Below, in pieces: positions 19,669 through 29,593 of a stretch of 64,000 nt of DNA (position 1 is the stretch's first letter; the number at the start of each line of letters is the position of its first letter). The notes beneath the pieces are model-generated. The model ran no database searches. It saw only the letters and a list, made by a program, of their open reading frames with translations, and was not told where the DNA came from. The DNA is taken from positions 1,869,540 to 1,933,539 of the forward strand of contig CAWGXG010000008.1 of the NCBI GenBank assembly GCA_963826505.1, written 5' to 3'. The stretch comes from CAWGXG01 sp963826505 (GTDB lineage Bacteria > Chloroflexota > Anaerolineae > Aggregatilineales > Aggregatilineaceae). The translations under genes and the position numbers were made by a program.

Positions 19669-20703
19669 ATGGAAGAACACAGTAACGCGCCCACCATGCG
19701 GGATGTAGCCCGCCACGCCGGGGTTTCAACCGCCACAGTTTCTCACGTCATCAACCATACCCGCCCTGTCAGCGATGAGCTGCGCGAGCGGGTACACAGT
19801 TCTATGGAGCAGCTGGGTTACCAACGCAATACGATCGCTCGGGCGCTGCGCAGCCGGCATTCACACACGATCGGCGTCATCGTGCCCGACGGCAGCAACC
19901 CCTTCTTTGCCGAGGTCGCGCAAGGCATCGAAGACGGCATTTTGGAGCAGGAATACAGCCTGATTCTGTGCGATTCTAACAATGACCTGGGCAAGGTCCT
20001 GCTGCATACGAAGAATCTCAGTGCCAAACAGGTGGACGGGATCATATACGCCACCTCAGGCGAAGATTTCGAAGGGATCACCTCCCTGCTGGACGGCAGC
20101 GTCGCCGTGGTAGCCTTCGACCTGGATACGGCGGGCTTTGCGGCGGACGCGGTGCTGCTGGACAACTTCAAGGGCGGGCAGGTCGCGACTCAACATCTGC
20201 TTGACCTGGGGCACCGCCGCATCGCGTGTATTACCGGGCCATCGCGCCAATCGCTGCGCCGCGAACGCGAAACAGGGTACCGCAATGCGCTCAATGACGC
20301 GGGCATCGCGGTCGACGAAACCCTGGTGCGCGAAGGCGATTTTCAGCCTATGAGCGGCTATCGTCACGCGCTAAGCCTGCTGCAACAATCAAAGGATCGC
20401 CCCTCGGCGATCTTTGCGTGTAACGATCTTATGGCGATGGGCGTGCTACGGGCCGCTCACGAGTTGGGGATCAACGTCCCCGACCAGCTATCCGTCATCG
20501 GCTTTGACGGCATTTACCTGGCATCCTTTACCACACCCACTTTGTCCACCATCCGTTTACCCAAGTACGACATGGGCAGGCAGGCCGCTCACTTGCTGCT
20601 TCAACGGATACGGAACAGTCAAAAACCACCGGAAAAGTGTATTTTCGAGTTCGAGCTGGTAGTCCGAGAGTCAACCGCGCCGTATCGCATCGACCATCGA
20701 TAG
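19669..20703 (+). CDS. LacI/GalR family transcriptional regulator
   Basis: It has an N-terminal LacI helix-turn-helix (TMRDVARHAGVSTATVSHVIN, from about residue 9) followed by a periplasmic-binding-like effector domain (IGVIVPDGSNPFFAEVAQGIE, FACNDLMAMGVLRAAHELGI, SVIGFDGIYLASFTTPTLSTI). At 344 residues it has normal family length. A palindromic operator lies just upstream of it, and it precedes a PotDBCA-type importer and catabolic genes. It therefore probably represses this cluster until the imported ligand or a product binds. Confidence 0.9.
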   Translation: MEEHSNAPTMRDVARHAGVSTATVSHVINHTRPVSDELRERVHSSMEQLGYQRNTIARALRSRHSHTIGVIVPDGSNPFFAEVAQGIEDGILEQEYSLILCDSNNDLGKVLLHTKNLSAKQVDGIIYATSGEDFEGITSLLDGSVAVVAFDLDTAGFAADAVLLDNFKGGQVATQHLLDLGHRRIACITGPSRQSLRRERETGYRNALNDAGIAVDETLVREGDFQPMSGYRHALSLLQQSKDRPSAIFACNDLMAMGVLRAAHELGINVPDQLSVIGFDGIYLASFTTPTLSTIRLPKYDMGRQAAHLLLQRIRNSQKPPEKCIFEFELVVRESTAPYRIDHR

Positions 20704-20794
20704 ATCGTCATGGAACGAGGAGGTTCAGAGCAACGGGTTTTTCGGTATTCCGCTGTCATGCGCTCAGCAACCGTTTCTTAATTCAAGGAGGTTT

Positions 20795-21850
20795 ATGGTG
20801 AAGAAATTCTTGGTTTTGGCACTCGTAGCAGCCCTGTTGGTGGGTGGCATCGGGCTGAGCGGCAAGAGCGCCGCGAAAGCCGCCGATAAGCCAGTTCTGG
20901 TCGTCTCAACATGGGGCTACAACCAGGATTTGCTCGACAAGAACATTACGATTCCGTTTCAGGACAAGTATGACGTTGAGATCGTGTACGAGACCGGCAA
21001 TAACTCCGAACGTCTGAGCAAGATGGTCGAGCGCGGGGATGATCCCGGCGTCGATGTTGTGCATTTTGCGGACTCGTATGCTTACACCGCGTACCAGGAA
21101 GGGCTGCTCCAGCCCTACAACCCCGATCTGCTGCCCAGCCTGGGCGATCTGTATGATTGGGCCGTAGACCCGATCGGCGGCCAGTATGCCGTTGGGTACG
21201 CCGTAAGCAGCTATGGTTTGTTCTACCGCACCGACGAAGTCAAAGAACCGATCACCTCGTGGAAAGACCTGTGGCGCAGCGACGTCAAGGGCTATGTCAC
21301 CGTGCCAGATATGGGCACTACCAATGGCCCCGCTACCCTGCTGATGATGGCACGCGCCTGGGGCGGCGACATTGACAACCTGGAACCGGCCTGGGAAAAC
21401 CTGCCCGATCTGGTTGATCAACTGCTGACCACCTACGTGCGTTCGTCCGAATTGACTTCGCTGGTCCAGCAAGAAGAAGTCTGGGTTGGCTCGGTACCAT
21501 CCTTCTCGTTCCCCGCCCTGACCGACACCGGCCTGCCGCTGGAATTCGTGATTCCCGAAGAAGGGCTGGCGGGCTTCCAGAGTGTTGTCAGCGTGGTCAA
21601 GGGAACCAAGCAGGAAGAACTGGCGCACGAATACATCGACTTCCTCATCTCGCACGACGTGCAGCTTGCCGAAGCGATGGACCTGGTCGACTCACCGACC
21701 AACATGACGGTCGAAGTCCCCGATGACGTGGCCGCCAAGCTGACCTATGGCCAAGACATGATCAACTCGCTGACCTTCATGGATTCGGCCTTCGTGTCGG
21801 ATCATCTGGAAGAATGGATCACCCGCTGGAACGAACTGCTGGTCCAGTAG
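20795..21850 (+). CDS. ABC transporter substrate-binding protein (PotD-like)
   Basis: A signal peptide (FLVLALVAALLVGGIGLSGKSAAKA) precedes a type II periplasmic-binding fold of the polyamine/iron group: LVVSTWGYNQDLLDKNI, DVVHFADSYAYTAYQEGLLQPY, YAVGYAVSSYGLFYRTD and TSWKDLWRSDVKG. There is no lipobox Cys. A strong AAGGAGG site precedes ATG 20795. It delivers substrate to the permeases and ATPase encoded downstream. Polyamine is the family default, but the neighbouring nucleoside and purine enzymes leave the ligand open. Confidence 0.85.
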   Translation: MVKKFLVLALVAALLVGGIGLSGKSAAKAADKPVLVVSTWGYNQDLLDKNITIPFQDKYDVEIVYETGNNSERLSKMVERGDDPGVDVVHFADSYAYTAYQEGLLQPYNPDLLPSLGDLYDWAVDPIGGQYAVGYAVSSYGLFYRTDEVKEPITSWKDLWRSDVKGYVTVPDMGTTNGPATLLMMARAWGGDIDNLEPAWENLPDLVDQLLTTYVRSSELTSLVQQEEVWVGSVPSFSFPALTDTGLPLEFVIPEEGLAGFQSVVSVVKGTKQEELAHEYIDFLISHDVQLAEAMDLVDSPTNMTVEVPDDVAAKLTYGQDMINSLTFMDSAFVSDHLEEWITRWNELLVQ

Positions 21851-21872
21851 GTCTGACTCAAACAGAAGTGCG

Positions 21873-21911
21873 GGAGGCGGTGGCGCGAGTCACCGCCTCC
21901 TCGGCCTTTTT
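21873..21911 (+). terminator. Terminator/attenuator between binding protein and permease genes
   Basis: A perfect 10-bp GC stem (21873-21882 with 21891-21900) and 8-base loop are followed by a T-run ending at 21911. Placed after the binding-protein gene, it should let that gene be expressed in excess of the membrane components. Confidence 0.75.
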
Positions 21912-21998
21912 GGCCCGGCAGCCACTCGCCGAACGCGCAAGCGATAGATCGGCAGTTATTGACTATTTGTGGTGCCGCCAGCGGCACGGACACTTTTT

Positions 21999-22829
21999 AT
22001 GAAATCACACGGAAAAACGCGCTCTGTTCTTATGCTGGTCAGCCCGGCCTTGATCTTTATTGTTTTGCTTTTTTTGCTGCCGCTCATTGCCGTCTTTGTG
22101 GACACCTTCAAGACCAAAGCGGGAGCGTGGTCGATCCAGGAATACAGCGACTTCATTCAGGACCCGGTCGTACAGAAAGTCTACCAGCGGACGATCCGGT
22201 TGGCGGCGATTGTCACCGTGATTTCGGCGCTAATCGGGTATCCCGTGTCGTATGCCATCGCGCGCATGCGGCCCGGACGCCGGTCAATCGTCATGTCGCT
22301 GATCATCCTGCCGCTGATGACCAACCCTGTCGCCCGCACCTACTCCTGGCTGGTGATCCTGGGCCGGTTGGGGTTGGTCAACAACGTAGTCGAGACGTTT
22401 CACCTGTCCGAACGCCCGCTGCGGCTACTGTACACTGAAACGGCGATCATCTTGGGGCTGCTGCATCTATTCTTGCCTTTGATGATCCTGTCGCTAGTCA
22501 GCGCGATGGAAAATATCCGTACCGATGTCGAAGAGGCGGCGCAAAGCCTGGGGGCTAACCGGTTGGTGGTGTTTTTGCGCATCATCGTGCCGCTGTCGGC
22601 CGACGGACTCATTTTGGGCGGCACGCTGGTGTTCACCGGGTGCATCACGGCCTATGTCACGCCCGCTATTTTGGGCGGCACCCGCGTCTTGATGCTGGCG
22701 ACGCTGCTGTACCAGCGCGCGATGGTGTTGATCGACTGGAACAGCGCCACGATCATTGCCATGTCGATGGTGCTGACCACACTGGTCGTTAATCGCATCC
22801 TGCGACTATTCCGGCCAAAAATGCAATGA
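21999..22829 (+). CDS. ABC transporter permease (PotB-like)
   Basis: This permease has about six membrane helices (LVSPALIFIVLLFLLPLIAVF, ILPLMTNPVARTYSWLVIL) and the EAA loop (EEAAQSLGANRLVVFLRIIVPLS) that contacts the ATPase. ATG 21999 gives the usual length; a GTG start at 21969 would add ten unconserved residues. No strong ribosome site is seen for either. It forms a heterodimeric channel with the next permease, whose gene overlaps it by 4 bases. Confidence 0.85.
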   Translation: MKSHGKTRSVLMLVSPALIFIVLLFLLPLIAVFVDTFKTKAGAWSIQEYSDFIQDPVVQKVYQRTIRLAAIVTVISALIGYPVSYAIARMRPGRRSIVMSLIILPLMTNPVARTYSWLVILGRLGLVNNVVETFHLSERPLRLLYTETAIILGLLHLFLPLMILSLVSAMENIRTDVEEAAQSLGANRLVVFLRIIVPLSADGLILGGTLVFTGCITAYVTPAILGGTRVLMLATLLYQRAMVLIDWNSATIIAMSMVLTTLVVNRILRLFRPKMQ

Positions 22830-23611
22830 AAAACGGCATACTCATTAACGTCATTTTGGTGTTGACCCTGGTCTTCCTGCTGGGGCCGTTTTTGCTGATC
22901 TTCGCGGCGTCGTTCGGGTCTGCGCCAACGCTGGCTTTTCCGCCGCGCGGCGAGCTGTCGCTGCGTTGGTTCGAGCAAAGTTTTCTCGGTCAAAGATTTC
23001 ATCGACTCCTTCGAAACGAGCCTGGAAATCGCCATGCTGGGCGCGTTGACGGCGCTGGTGTTGGGTATCCCGGTAGCCTATGCCATCGTTCGCTACCAGT
23101 TCAGGGGCAAAGACATGATCGAGGTGCTATTTTCCTCACCGGCCATCGTGCCGGGGATTGTGGTCGGGTCTGGCGCTGTTGCGCTATTTCGTGCTGATCA
23201 GCCACATGCCCGTCACGACTAGGACTCTACCTGGGCCACACCGCGATCCTGTTTCCCTATTCGGTGCGCGTGGTGTCGGCCAGCCTGCGCAACCTGAACC
23301 CATCCATTGAGGAAGCGGCTGTCAGCCTGGGCGCGAACCCGTTCACGGCGTTTGTGCTGGTGGTGCTGCCCAACATCCGATCGGGCGTGGTGGCAGCGTT
23401 CATCCTGGCGTTCATCACGTCCTTCAACAACGTCCCGATTTCGCTGTTTCTGACCGGGCCGGGCGTGGCGACGCTGCCAATCCGGATGATGTTGTACATG
23501 GAATACAATTTCGATCCCACGATTGCCGCGCTGTCGACGCTGCTGATCATCTTCACCGTGACGATCGTGCAGGCGATGGAACGTATTTTGAAGGTTTCGG
23601 CCCGCATCTGA
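22826..23611 (+). CDS. ABC transporter permease (PotC-like), frame-broken
   Basis: The N-terminal helix (ILINVILVLTLVFLLGPFLLIF) and family-typical segments are present in three frames. Frame breaks lie near 22985, 23163 and 23220. Read through, the sequence runs VKDFIDSFETSLEIAMLGAL, VLFSSPAIVPGIVVG, LLRYFVLISHMPVTT and a complete EAA loop (IEEAAVSLGANPFTAFVLVVLPN). It is the second half of the transmembrane channel. ATG 22826 overlaps the PotB-like stop. If the breaks are real the transporter cannot function; given the intact neighbours, sequencing error is more likely. Confidence 0.8.
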
Positions 23612-23631
23612 ATTGGGGGAGCTAACGTTCT

Positions 23632-24729
23632 ATGTCGTTTCTCAGATTAGAAAATATCGAGGCGGGTTACGAAAAGAACAAGCCCATCCTGAGCGGTTAT
23701 AACCTGACGGTCGAACAGGGCAAGCTGGTGTCGCTGCTGGGCCCCAGCGGTTGCGGCAAAACGACCACGCTGCGCACGATCGCCGGGTTCATCGCTCCGA
23801 CGCAGGGGCACGTCATCATCGGGCAGAAAGATTACACGCGCCGCCCACCTCACAGACGGAATATCGGGCTGGTTTTTCAAAATTACGCCCTGTTCCCGCA
23901 TCTCAGTGTCTATAACAATGTCGCGTTTGGGCTAAAGATGCGTCGCCGCTCGCGCAGCGAAATCAACGAGCGGGTGCTGCAAGCCCTGAACAGCGTGGGA
24001 ATGGCCGGGTTCGAGGACCGGCTGCCCGCGCAGCTCTCCGGCGGGCAGCAGCAGCGCGTCGCGCTGGCGCGGGCGATCGTCATCCAGCCGGACCTGCTGC
24101 TGTTGGATGAGCCGCTCTCGAATCTGGATGCCAAGCTGCGCGTCGAGATGCGCGCCGAGCTGCGCCGCCTGCAAAAGCAGCTCAACATCACGATGCTGTA
24201 TGTGACTCACGATCAGGCCGAAGCGCTCAGCCTGTCAGACTGGATCGTCGTGATGAACCAGGGGCTGATCGAGCAGATGGGTCCGCCGCAGGAGATTTTC
24301 CAGCGTCCAAAGACAGCCTTTGTGGCGCGTTTCATGGGCTATGATAACTATTTCGACGCGCACCTCACGCAGGTCGACGGCCGGGCCGCAGTGGCTCAAG
24401 TGGGGAATCTGACACTGCGCGCTACGCTGACAGAGCCGGGCGCTGCCCACGCAGGAGATACTGCTACGCTGTTCTTCCGCCCCAGCGACGCGACACTGCG
24501 AACCGAACCCGGCGACAATACGATCCCCGGCAAGCTTAATTTCAGCATCTTTCAAGGCGAAACCACGCAGTATTCCCTGCATACCGACCTTGGGCAGTTC
24601 AGCGTGTTTGAAGAGGAAGAAGCGCCGCGCCCGTCCATGGCTGCACTGCATATCGCGATTCCGCCCGAAAAGCTGATCATCACGGCCCCTGACATTAGGC
24701 TTCAGTTACAAGACTCGCACGGAAGGTGA
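23632..24729 (+). CDS. ABC transporter ATP-binding protein (PotA-like)
   Basis: It has Walker A GPSGCGKTT (about residue 37), Q-loop FQNYALFPHLSVY, signature LSGGQQQRVALARA, Walker B LLLDEPLSNLD and the switch His in YVTHDQAEAL. A C-terminal TOBE-like regulatory domain follows (residues 245-360). At 365 residues it has typical MalK/PotA length. It starts 20 bases after the permease stop with a GGGGGAGC ribosome site and powers the importer. Confidence 0.92.
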   Translation: MSFLRLENIEAGYEKNKPILSGYNLTVEQGKLVSLLGPSGCGKTTTLRTIAGFIAPTQGHVIIGQKDYTRRPPHRRNIGLVFQNYALFPHLSVYNNVAFGLKMRRRSRSEINERVLQALNSVGMAGFEDRLPAQLSGGQQQRVALARAIVIQPDLLLLDEPLSNLDAKLRVEMRAELRRLQKQLNITMLYVTHDQAEALSLSDWIVVMNQGLIEQMGPPQEIFQRPKTAFVARFMGYDNYFDAHLTQVDGRAAVAQVGNLTLRATLTEPGAAHAGDTATLFFRPSDATLRTEPGDNTIPGKLNFSIFQGETTQYSLHTDLGQFSVFEEEEAPRPSMAALHIAIPPEKLIITAPDIRLQLQDSHGR

Positions 24730-24735
24730 TTTCGA

Positions 24736-25492
24736 ATGGTCGAAAAGCATGACCCAGGAGTTGAAGTCCAGAAACATATCCGCTGCCTGCCCGGCGATGT
24801 AGCGCAGTTACGTGCTGCTGCCCGGCGATCCGCAGCGCGCCAAGCGCATCGCCGCGCGGATGGACGACGCCAAGTTCATCGCAGAGAACCGCGAGTTCGT
24901 CGTTTACACGGGCACCACCGCTGGCGTACCCGTCAGCGTATGCTCGACCGGCATCGGCGGCCCATCGGCCTCGATCGCGCTGGAAGAATTGGTCAACGTA
25001 GGGGCGCGCGTGTTCATCCGTGTCGGGTCCGCGGGGGGCCGTCAGAAAAGCACACCAATCGGGACGCCGGTTGTGATCACCGCCGCCTATCGCGGTGAAG
25101 GGACTTCAAAAGCCTACCTCCCGGCGGAATTCCCCGCCGTCGCTGACCTGAATGTCACGAATGCGCTGGTCGCGGCGGCGCAAGAGTTGGAAAAAGAGTA
25201 CCGGGTCGGGCTGGCCTTCACACGCGACGCCTATTACGTACAGGATCACGCCCTCAACGAGCTGCTGACTGCGCACGGCATCGAAGCGGCCGAGCAGGAA
25301 GCCTCGATCCTGTTCATCACAGGCACGCACCGCGGCGTGCAGGTGGGCGCGGTCGTCACGACAGATTCGAATATCTGGCTGGCCCAGCAGCCCACCCTGG
25401 CCCAAAAAGAAGCGCTCTACGCGGAAGGCGAAAAGAAGGTGATCGGCATCGCGCTGCGTGCCGTGCAGATCATGGCGGAGCGCGGCCTCTGA
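24736..25492 (+). CDS. Nucleoside phosphorylase (uridine/purine phosphorylase family), frame-broken
   Basis: PNP_UDP_1 family features are LLPGDPQRAKRIAARMDD (phosphate/nucleoside site), SVCSTGIGGPSASIALEELVNVGARVFIRVGSAG and DAYYVQDHAL. The enzyme splits a nucleoside with phosphate into base and ribose-1-phosphate. An extra base near 24808 breaks the frame after the first 24 residues; read through, the length is about 252 residues, normal for the family. The start is 6 bases after the PotA-like stop, and the stop shares its last base with the adenine deaminase start. The coupling suggests purine nucleosides, but base specificity cannot be read from the sequence alone. Confidence 0.82.
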
Positions 25493-27210
25493 TGCAGCTC
25501 GATCTTCTGTTCACCAACGCGAAAATCCTGGACGTTTTCCGCCTGCGCGTGTTTGAGGGTTGGGCGGGAGTCCGGGGGAACCGGTTTGTGTACGTGGAAG
25601 AGGGCGCGCCGCCGTCGGACGCCAGCGCAAGCTATGTGCACGATCTCAACAGGCGCATGCTCGCCCCCACGCTGATCGACTCTCATATGCACATTGAATC
25701 GAGCCTGATCACGCCGCGCCGCTTTGCGGAAGCCGTGCTGCCTTTCGGCACAACCGCCGTGCTGGCCGATCCGCACGAGATCGCCAACGTGGCCGGAGTC
25801 GAGGGTATCCGCTGGATGATCGCCGCCTCGCAAGGTCTGCCGCTGCGTGTATATATCGCGATTCCTAGCTGTGTGCCCGCAACGTCACCCGAGATCGAGT
25901 GGACGGCCCACGTGTTTGACGCGGATAGCATCCGCGCGCTGGCGGACGCGCCGAATGTCCTCGCGTTGGGCGAAGTGATGGATTATCGAGGGCTGTTAGG
26001 GCAAAACGACCGCCTGCCGCCGCTGGTCCGGGCGGCGCGTGACGCGGGTCTGCGCCTGGAGGGGCATATCCCCACGCTGAGCGGCGTTGAGCTGTCAGAA
26101 TATCTGTCGCACGGCATCACGTCCGATCACACGCTGACGTTCCCAGAGAAGATTCTCGAACAGCTTTCGAAGGGCGTGACCGTGATGCTGCAAGCTAAAT
26201 CGGTGACGGCGGAAAACATGGCGCTGGTGGCGAGTCTGCCCGATCGCGCCAATATCGTCTTTGTGACGGACGACATCGAGCCGCCGCTGCTGCAAACCGG
26301 GCATTTGAGCAGCATCCTGACGCAGGCCGTTGAAGCCGGGCTGCCAGCCCTGGAAGCCTACGCGTCGGCCAGCATACGCCCGGCACGCTACCTGGGGCTG
26401 CGTGATCAGGGCGCGATCGCGCCGGGTTATCGCGCGGATTGCATGATCATGGACAGCCTGACCGCGTTCCCGCCCAATGCGGTATACGTCGACGGGCAGC
26501 AGGTGGCGTCAGAGGGTCGCATGCTGGCGCACAGTTGGCCAGCGCCGCCCCCGCTTCCGGATTTTCCACCGGTGCCGGACGGGCTGCAACCCGCCGATCT
26601 GCGGTTGGATAACTCTGGCGCGCCTGCTGAGGCCGTCCTCGCTAACGTCGTCGTGCTGGACAACGAACGGAATACCCAAACCCGCCTCGAACAAACGCGC
26701 ATCCCCATGCAAGACGGATATGCGGTCTTCACGGAAGGCGACGAACTCAACCTCGCGGCGGTGATCGCGCGTAACAGCACATCACGAGCGGTTGGGGTCA
26801 TTAAGAATGTAAAACTGGAACACGGCGCGTTCGCGACCAGCCTGGCTCACGACAGCCACAACCTGCTGATCATCGGGCGCGATCCAGCCTCAATGATCGC
26901 GGCGGCGCAGGCTGTGCGGGCCCAGGGCGGCGGAGTCGCGGTGGCGGTCGAGACGCAGGTGGTAGCCGCGCTGCCGCTGCCATTGTTCGGCCTGATCAGT
27001 GACCAGCCCGCGCCCCAGGTCGCGCATGATCTGGAACAGGTCGAGGCGGCTCTGGAAACATTAGGCGTCACGCATCAGCGCCCGTTCTTGACGCTGTCGA
27101 TCATGGCGCTGAGCGTCAGCCCGTACTACAAATTCACCGATAAAGGCATTGTCGATACCGAGCAGCGCGCGCTGCTGCCCACCTGGGAAGACGCGCCCAC
27201 TCATGACTGA
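25492..27210 (+). CDS. ade: Adenine deaminase
   Basis: It converts adenine to hypoxanthine and ammonia. The amidohydrolase metal site HMHIESS (about residue 65), the loop TTAVLADPHEIANV, EVMDYRGLLG and LEGHIPTLSGVELSEYLSHGI, and the C-terminal HDSHNLLIIG region match the Ade family. The length (572 residues) is normal. It starts within the last base of the phosphorylase stop, so the two are translationally coupled. Together they could take adenine nucleosides to hypoxanthine. Confidence 0.92.
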   Translation: MQLDLLFTNAKILDVFRLRVFEGWAGVRGNRFVYVEEGAPPSDASASYVHDLNRRMLAPTLIDSHMHIESSLITPRRFAEAVLPFGTTAVLADPHEIANVAGVEGIRWMIAASQGLPLRVYIAIPSCVPATSPEIEWTAHVFDADSIRALADAPNVLALGEVMDYRGLLGQNDRLPPLVRAARDAGLRLEGHIPTLSGVELSEYLSHGITSDHTLTFPEKILEQLSKGVTVMLQAKSVTAENMALVASLPDRANIVFVTDDIEPPLLQTGHLSSILTQAVEAGLPALEAYASASIRPARYLGLRDQGAIAPGYRADCMIMDSLTAFPPNAVYVDGQQVASEGRMLAHSWPAPPPLPDFPPVPDGLQPADLRLDNSGAPAEAVLANVVVLDNERNTQTRLEQTRIPMQDGYAVFTEGDELNLAAVIARNSTSRAVGVIKNVKLEHGAFATSLAHDSHNLLIIGRDPASMIAAAQAVRAQGGGVAVAVETQVVAALPLPLFGLISDQPAPQVAHDLEQVEAALETLGVTHQRPFLTLSIMALSVSPYYKFTDKGIVDTEQRALLPTWEDAPTHD

Positions 27211-28314
27211 TCCCTTGCACCAGACCCTCATCGACCTGTGCCGCATCCCCAGCCCATCGTGTCAGGAAGGAGCCGTGGCCGCGTATATCCGCGCGGCAGT
27301 GGCGGCGCTGGGTCTGTGCGTCGAAGAGGACGACGCGGGCGCAGCCCTCGGCTCGGACACAGGCAATCTGATCATCCGGACGGAAGGCGTCGGCGAGCCG
27401 CTGTTCCTCTCGGCCCATATGGACACCGTGCCCCCCACCCTGGTCGATGGACAGGTGCCCGTGATCGTGGACGGCGATCGCGTCCATACTGGCGGGCAGT
27501 CGATCCTGGGCGGTGACGACAAGGCCGGGATCGCTGTGGCGCTGGACGCGCTGCGCTACGCCGTCGCGCACCCGACCACGACGCGCCCGCTGGATGTCGT
27601 ATTCACGATCCAGGAGGAGCAAGGCGCGCGCGGCGCGGATCACTTCGACCCGGAGCGAATTCGCGCCCGGCAGGGCTTCAATCTGGATGGGGATACGCCG
27701 GTCGCCAACGCCATCTACCGCGCGCCGCACAAAGCGCGCTTTTACCATTGAAGCGTTCGGACGCAGCCGCGCACGCTGCCGTCAACCCCGAAGACGGCAT
27801 CAACGCCATCAAGGCGATCGGCGCGATCGCGGCCGCCCTGCCCACCGGCAAGCTCGACCAGTACAGCATCGCCAACTTGGGCAAGATCGAAGGCGGCGGC
27901 GTGATCAACGCCGTGCCCGCTCACGCGCTGCTGGTGGGCGAAGCGCGCAGCCTGAGCGCCGAACGCCTGGCGGCGCTCCACCAGCAAATCGAACAGACGG
28001 CGATTGAACAGGGTCAGGCGGCGGGCGCGCGTGTTGTATTCCGCTGGGAACAGCTCTACGCCGGGTACGATGTGCCGGAAGATGCGCCGATTGCGCGGTT
28101 GTATGCGGAAGCATGTGCGCGAGCCGGGCAGCAGGCAGTCTTCAGCGCCACGTACGGCGGCGGCGACGCCAATCCTTACAACAACAAGGGCATGGCGTGC
28201 GTGGTATTCGGGCTGGGTATGCAGGCTATCCACACCCCGCACGAGTCTATTTTGCTCAGCGATCTGACGCTGGCCGCCCAGATTCTGCACTACGCGATCG
28301 CAGCTTCGACGTGA
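27203..28314 (+). CDS. M20 family metallopeptidase (PepT-like), frame-broken
   Basis: Metal-binding motifs of the M20 clan are present: SAHMDTVPP (about residue 77), the bridging Asp in GGDDKAG and the catalytic Glu pair in TIQEEQGARGA. A dimerisation (lid) domain follows with FGRSAHAAVNPEDGINAI, and the last metal ligand is in IHTPHESILLSDL. Indels near 27742 (TTTT run) and 27765 break the frame; the read-through length is about 370 residues. ATG 27203 lies inside the end of the adenine deaminase gene. The peptide or amidohydrolase substrate is unknown. Confidence 0.83.
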
Positions 28315-28456
28315 TGCGCTGTTTGGGCGCCGACAGCGGAACGTAGCGGAATAGATCTGGACTTTTTGCTACCCGCTGGTGGCCATGTCGTGGTACCCTC
28401 AAGAGTGTTGCCTGTGCGTGCCGGATGGCGCGCTGTATCCACCAGAGAAAACCTGT

Positions 28457-29593
28457 ATGAACGACCCTTGGGATGACTTTTGGAAAGAAGATTGGGATCA
28501 GACTCGCCGCCGCTACCTGGATTGGTGGCAGCACGACGGGTTGATCTTGCATGTGACGGCCCCGCGCGAAAATCCGAACCAGCCGGTCGCGCAGGACACG
28601 GGCTGGCGCGGCGGAAATTCCGGCATCGACGCGAATTATCCGCTGACGGGGCGGGAACCCGTCTCGATTGAAACCGCATGGCTGGACGCGGAACGCCGCG
28701 CACAACTGGCGGAAATTTACATCGCGAACACGTATTGGGGCGGCGAGGCTATTCCCTATTTCGATACTCACATCGGTCCCGGCAGTCTGGGCATGTTCCT
28801 GGGCGCGCGAACCGCTATCGACGCCGAGACCGTGTGGTACTACCCCTGCATCACTGACCCGGACAGCCATCCTCCACTGGTCTTCGATCCACAGCAGCGC
28901 TGGGTCCAGGCGCACAAAGCCATCATCGAAGCCGGACTGCGGCATAACCAGGGGCATTACCTGGTGGGCATGCCGGACCTGATCGAGAACATCGACGTGC
29001 TGGCGGCGCTGCGCGGCACGCCAGAACTGTTGCTGGATATGATCGAGCGTCCGGAGTGGGTAACAGAGCGCGTGGCGGAGATCAACCGCGCGTTCTTCGC
29101 CGCGTTTGACATGCTGTTCGATCTCATTCGCGATCCCTGGGGTGGCAACGCCTTTTGCGCGTTCAAAATCTGGGGACCGGGCAAAACGGCCAAAGTACAA
29201 TGTGACATGGCGGCTATGATCTCGCCCAAGATGTTCCGGCAGTTCGTCGTCCCGGCGCTGACCGAACAATGCGCGTGGCTGGATTTTGCCATGTACCACC
29301 TGGACGGCACGCAGGCGGTGGTGCAACTCGATCACCTGCTGGCGATCGAGCCGCTGCACGCCGTCGAATGGACGCCGCAAGCGGGACGCCCGCAAGGCGG
29401 CAGCCCGGAGTGGTATGCGATGTACCGGCGCATCCTGGCGGCGGGCAAGAGCGTGCAAGCGATCGGCGTTGAGCCGGACGAAGTGATCCCCCTGCTGGAC
29501 GCCATCGGCGGGCGTGGCGTGTACATCATGACCGAAACCGACACCGAAGCCGAAGCGCGCGCCCTGGTCGAGGCGGTCGAAGCCTACCGGTGA
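28457..29593 (+). CDS. Uroporphyrinogen decarboxylase-like (URO-D/CIMS superfamily) protein
   Basis: This TIM-barrel-type protein of about 378 residues begins MNDPWDDFWKEDW at ATG 28457 (an upstream frame to 28379 lacks family similarity). The C-terminal half has LDGTQAVVQLDHLLAI and VEPDEVIPLLDAIGGRGVYI, characteristic of URO-D-like methyltransferase or lyase proteins in catabolic clusters rather than of haem-synthesis HemE. No corrinoid protein gene is adjacent, so a role as corrinoid methyltransferase is only a possibility. It overlaps the next gene by 4 bases. Confidence 0.7.
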   Translation: MNDPWDDFWKEDWDQTRRRYLDWWQHDGLILHVTAPRENPNQPVAQDTGWRGGNSGIDANYPLTGREPVSIETAWLDAERRAQLAEIYIANTYWGGEAIPYFDTHIGPGSLGMFLGARTAIDAETVWYYPCITDPDSHPPLVFDPQQRWVQAHKAIIEAGLRHNQGHYLVGMPDLIENIDVLAALRGTPELLLDMIERPEWVTERVAEINRAFFAAFDMLFDLIRDPWGGNAFCAFKIWGPGKTAKVQCDMAAMISPKMFRQFVVPALTEQCAWLDFAMYHLDGTQAVVQLDHLLAIEPLHAVEWTPQAGRPQGGSPEWYAMYRRILAAGKSVQAIGVEPDEVIPLLDAIGGRGVYIMTETDTEAEARALVEAVEAYR

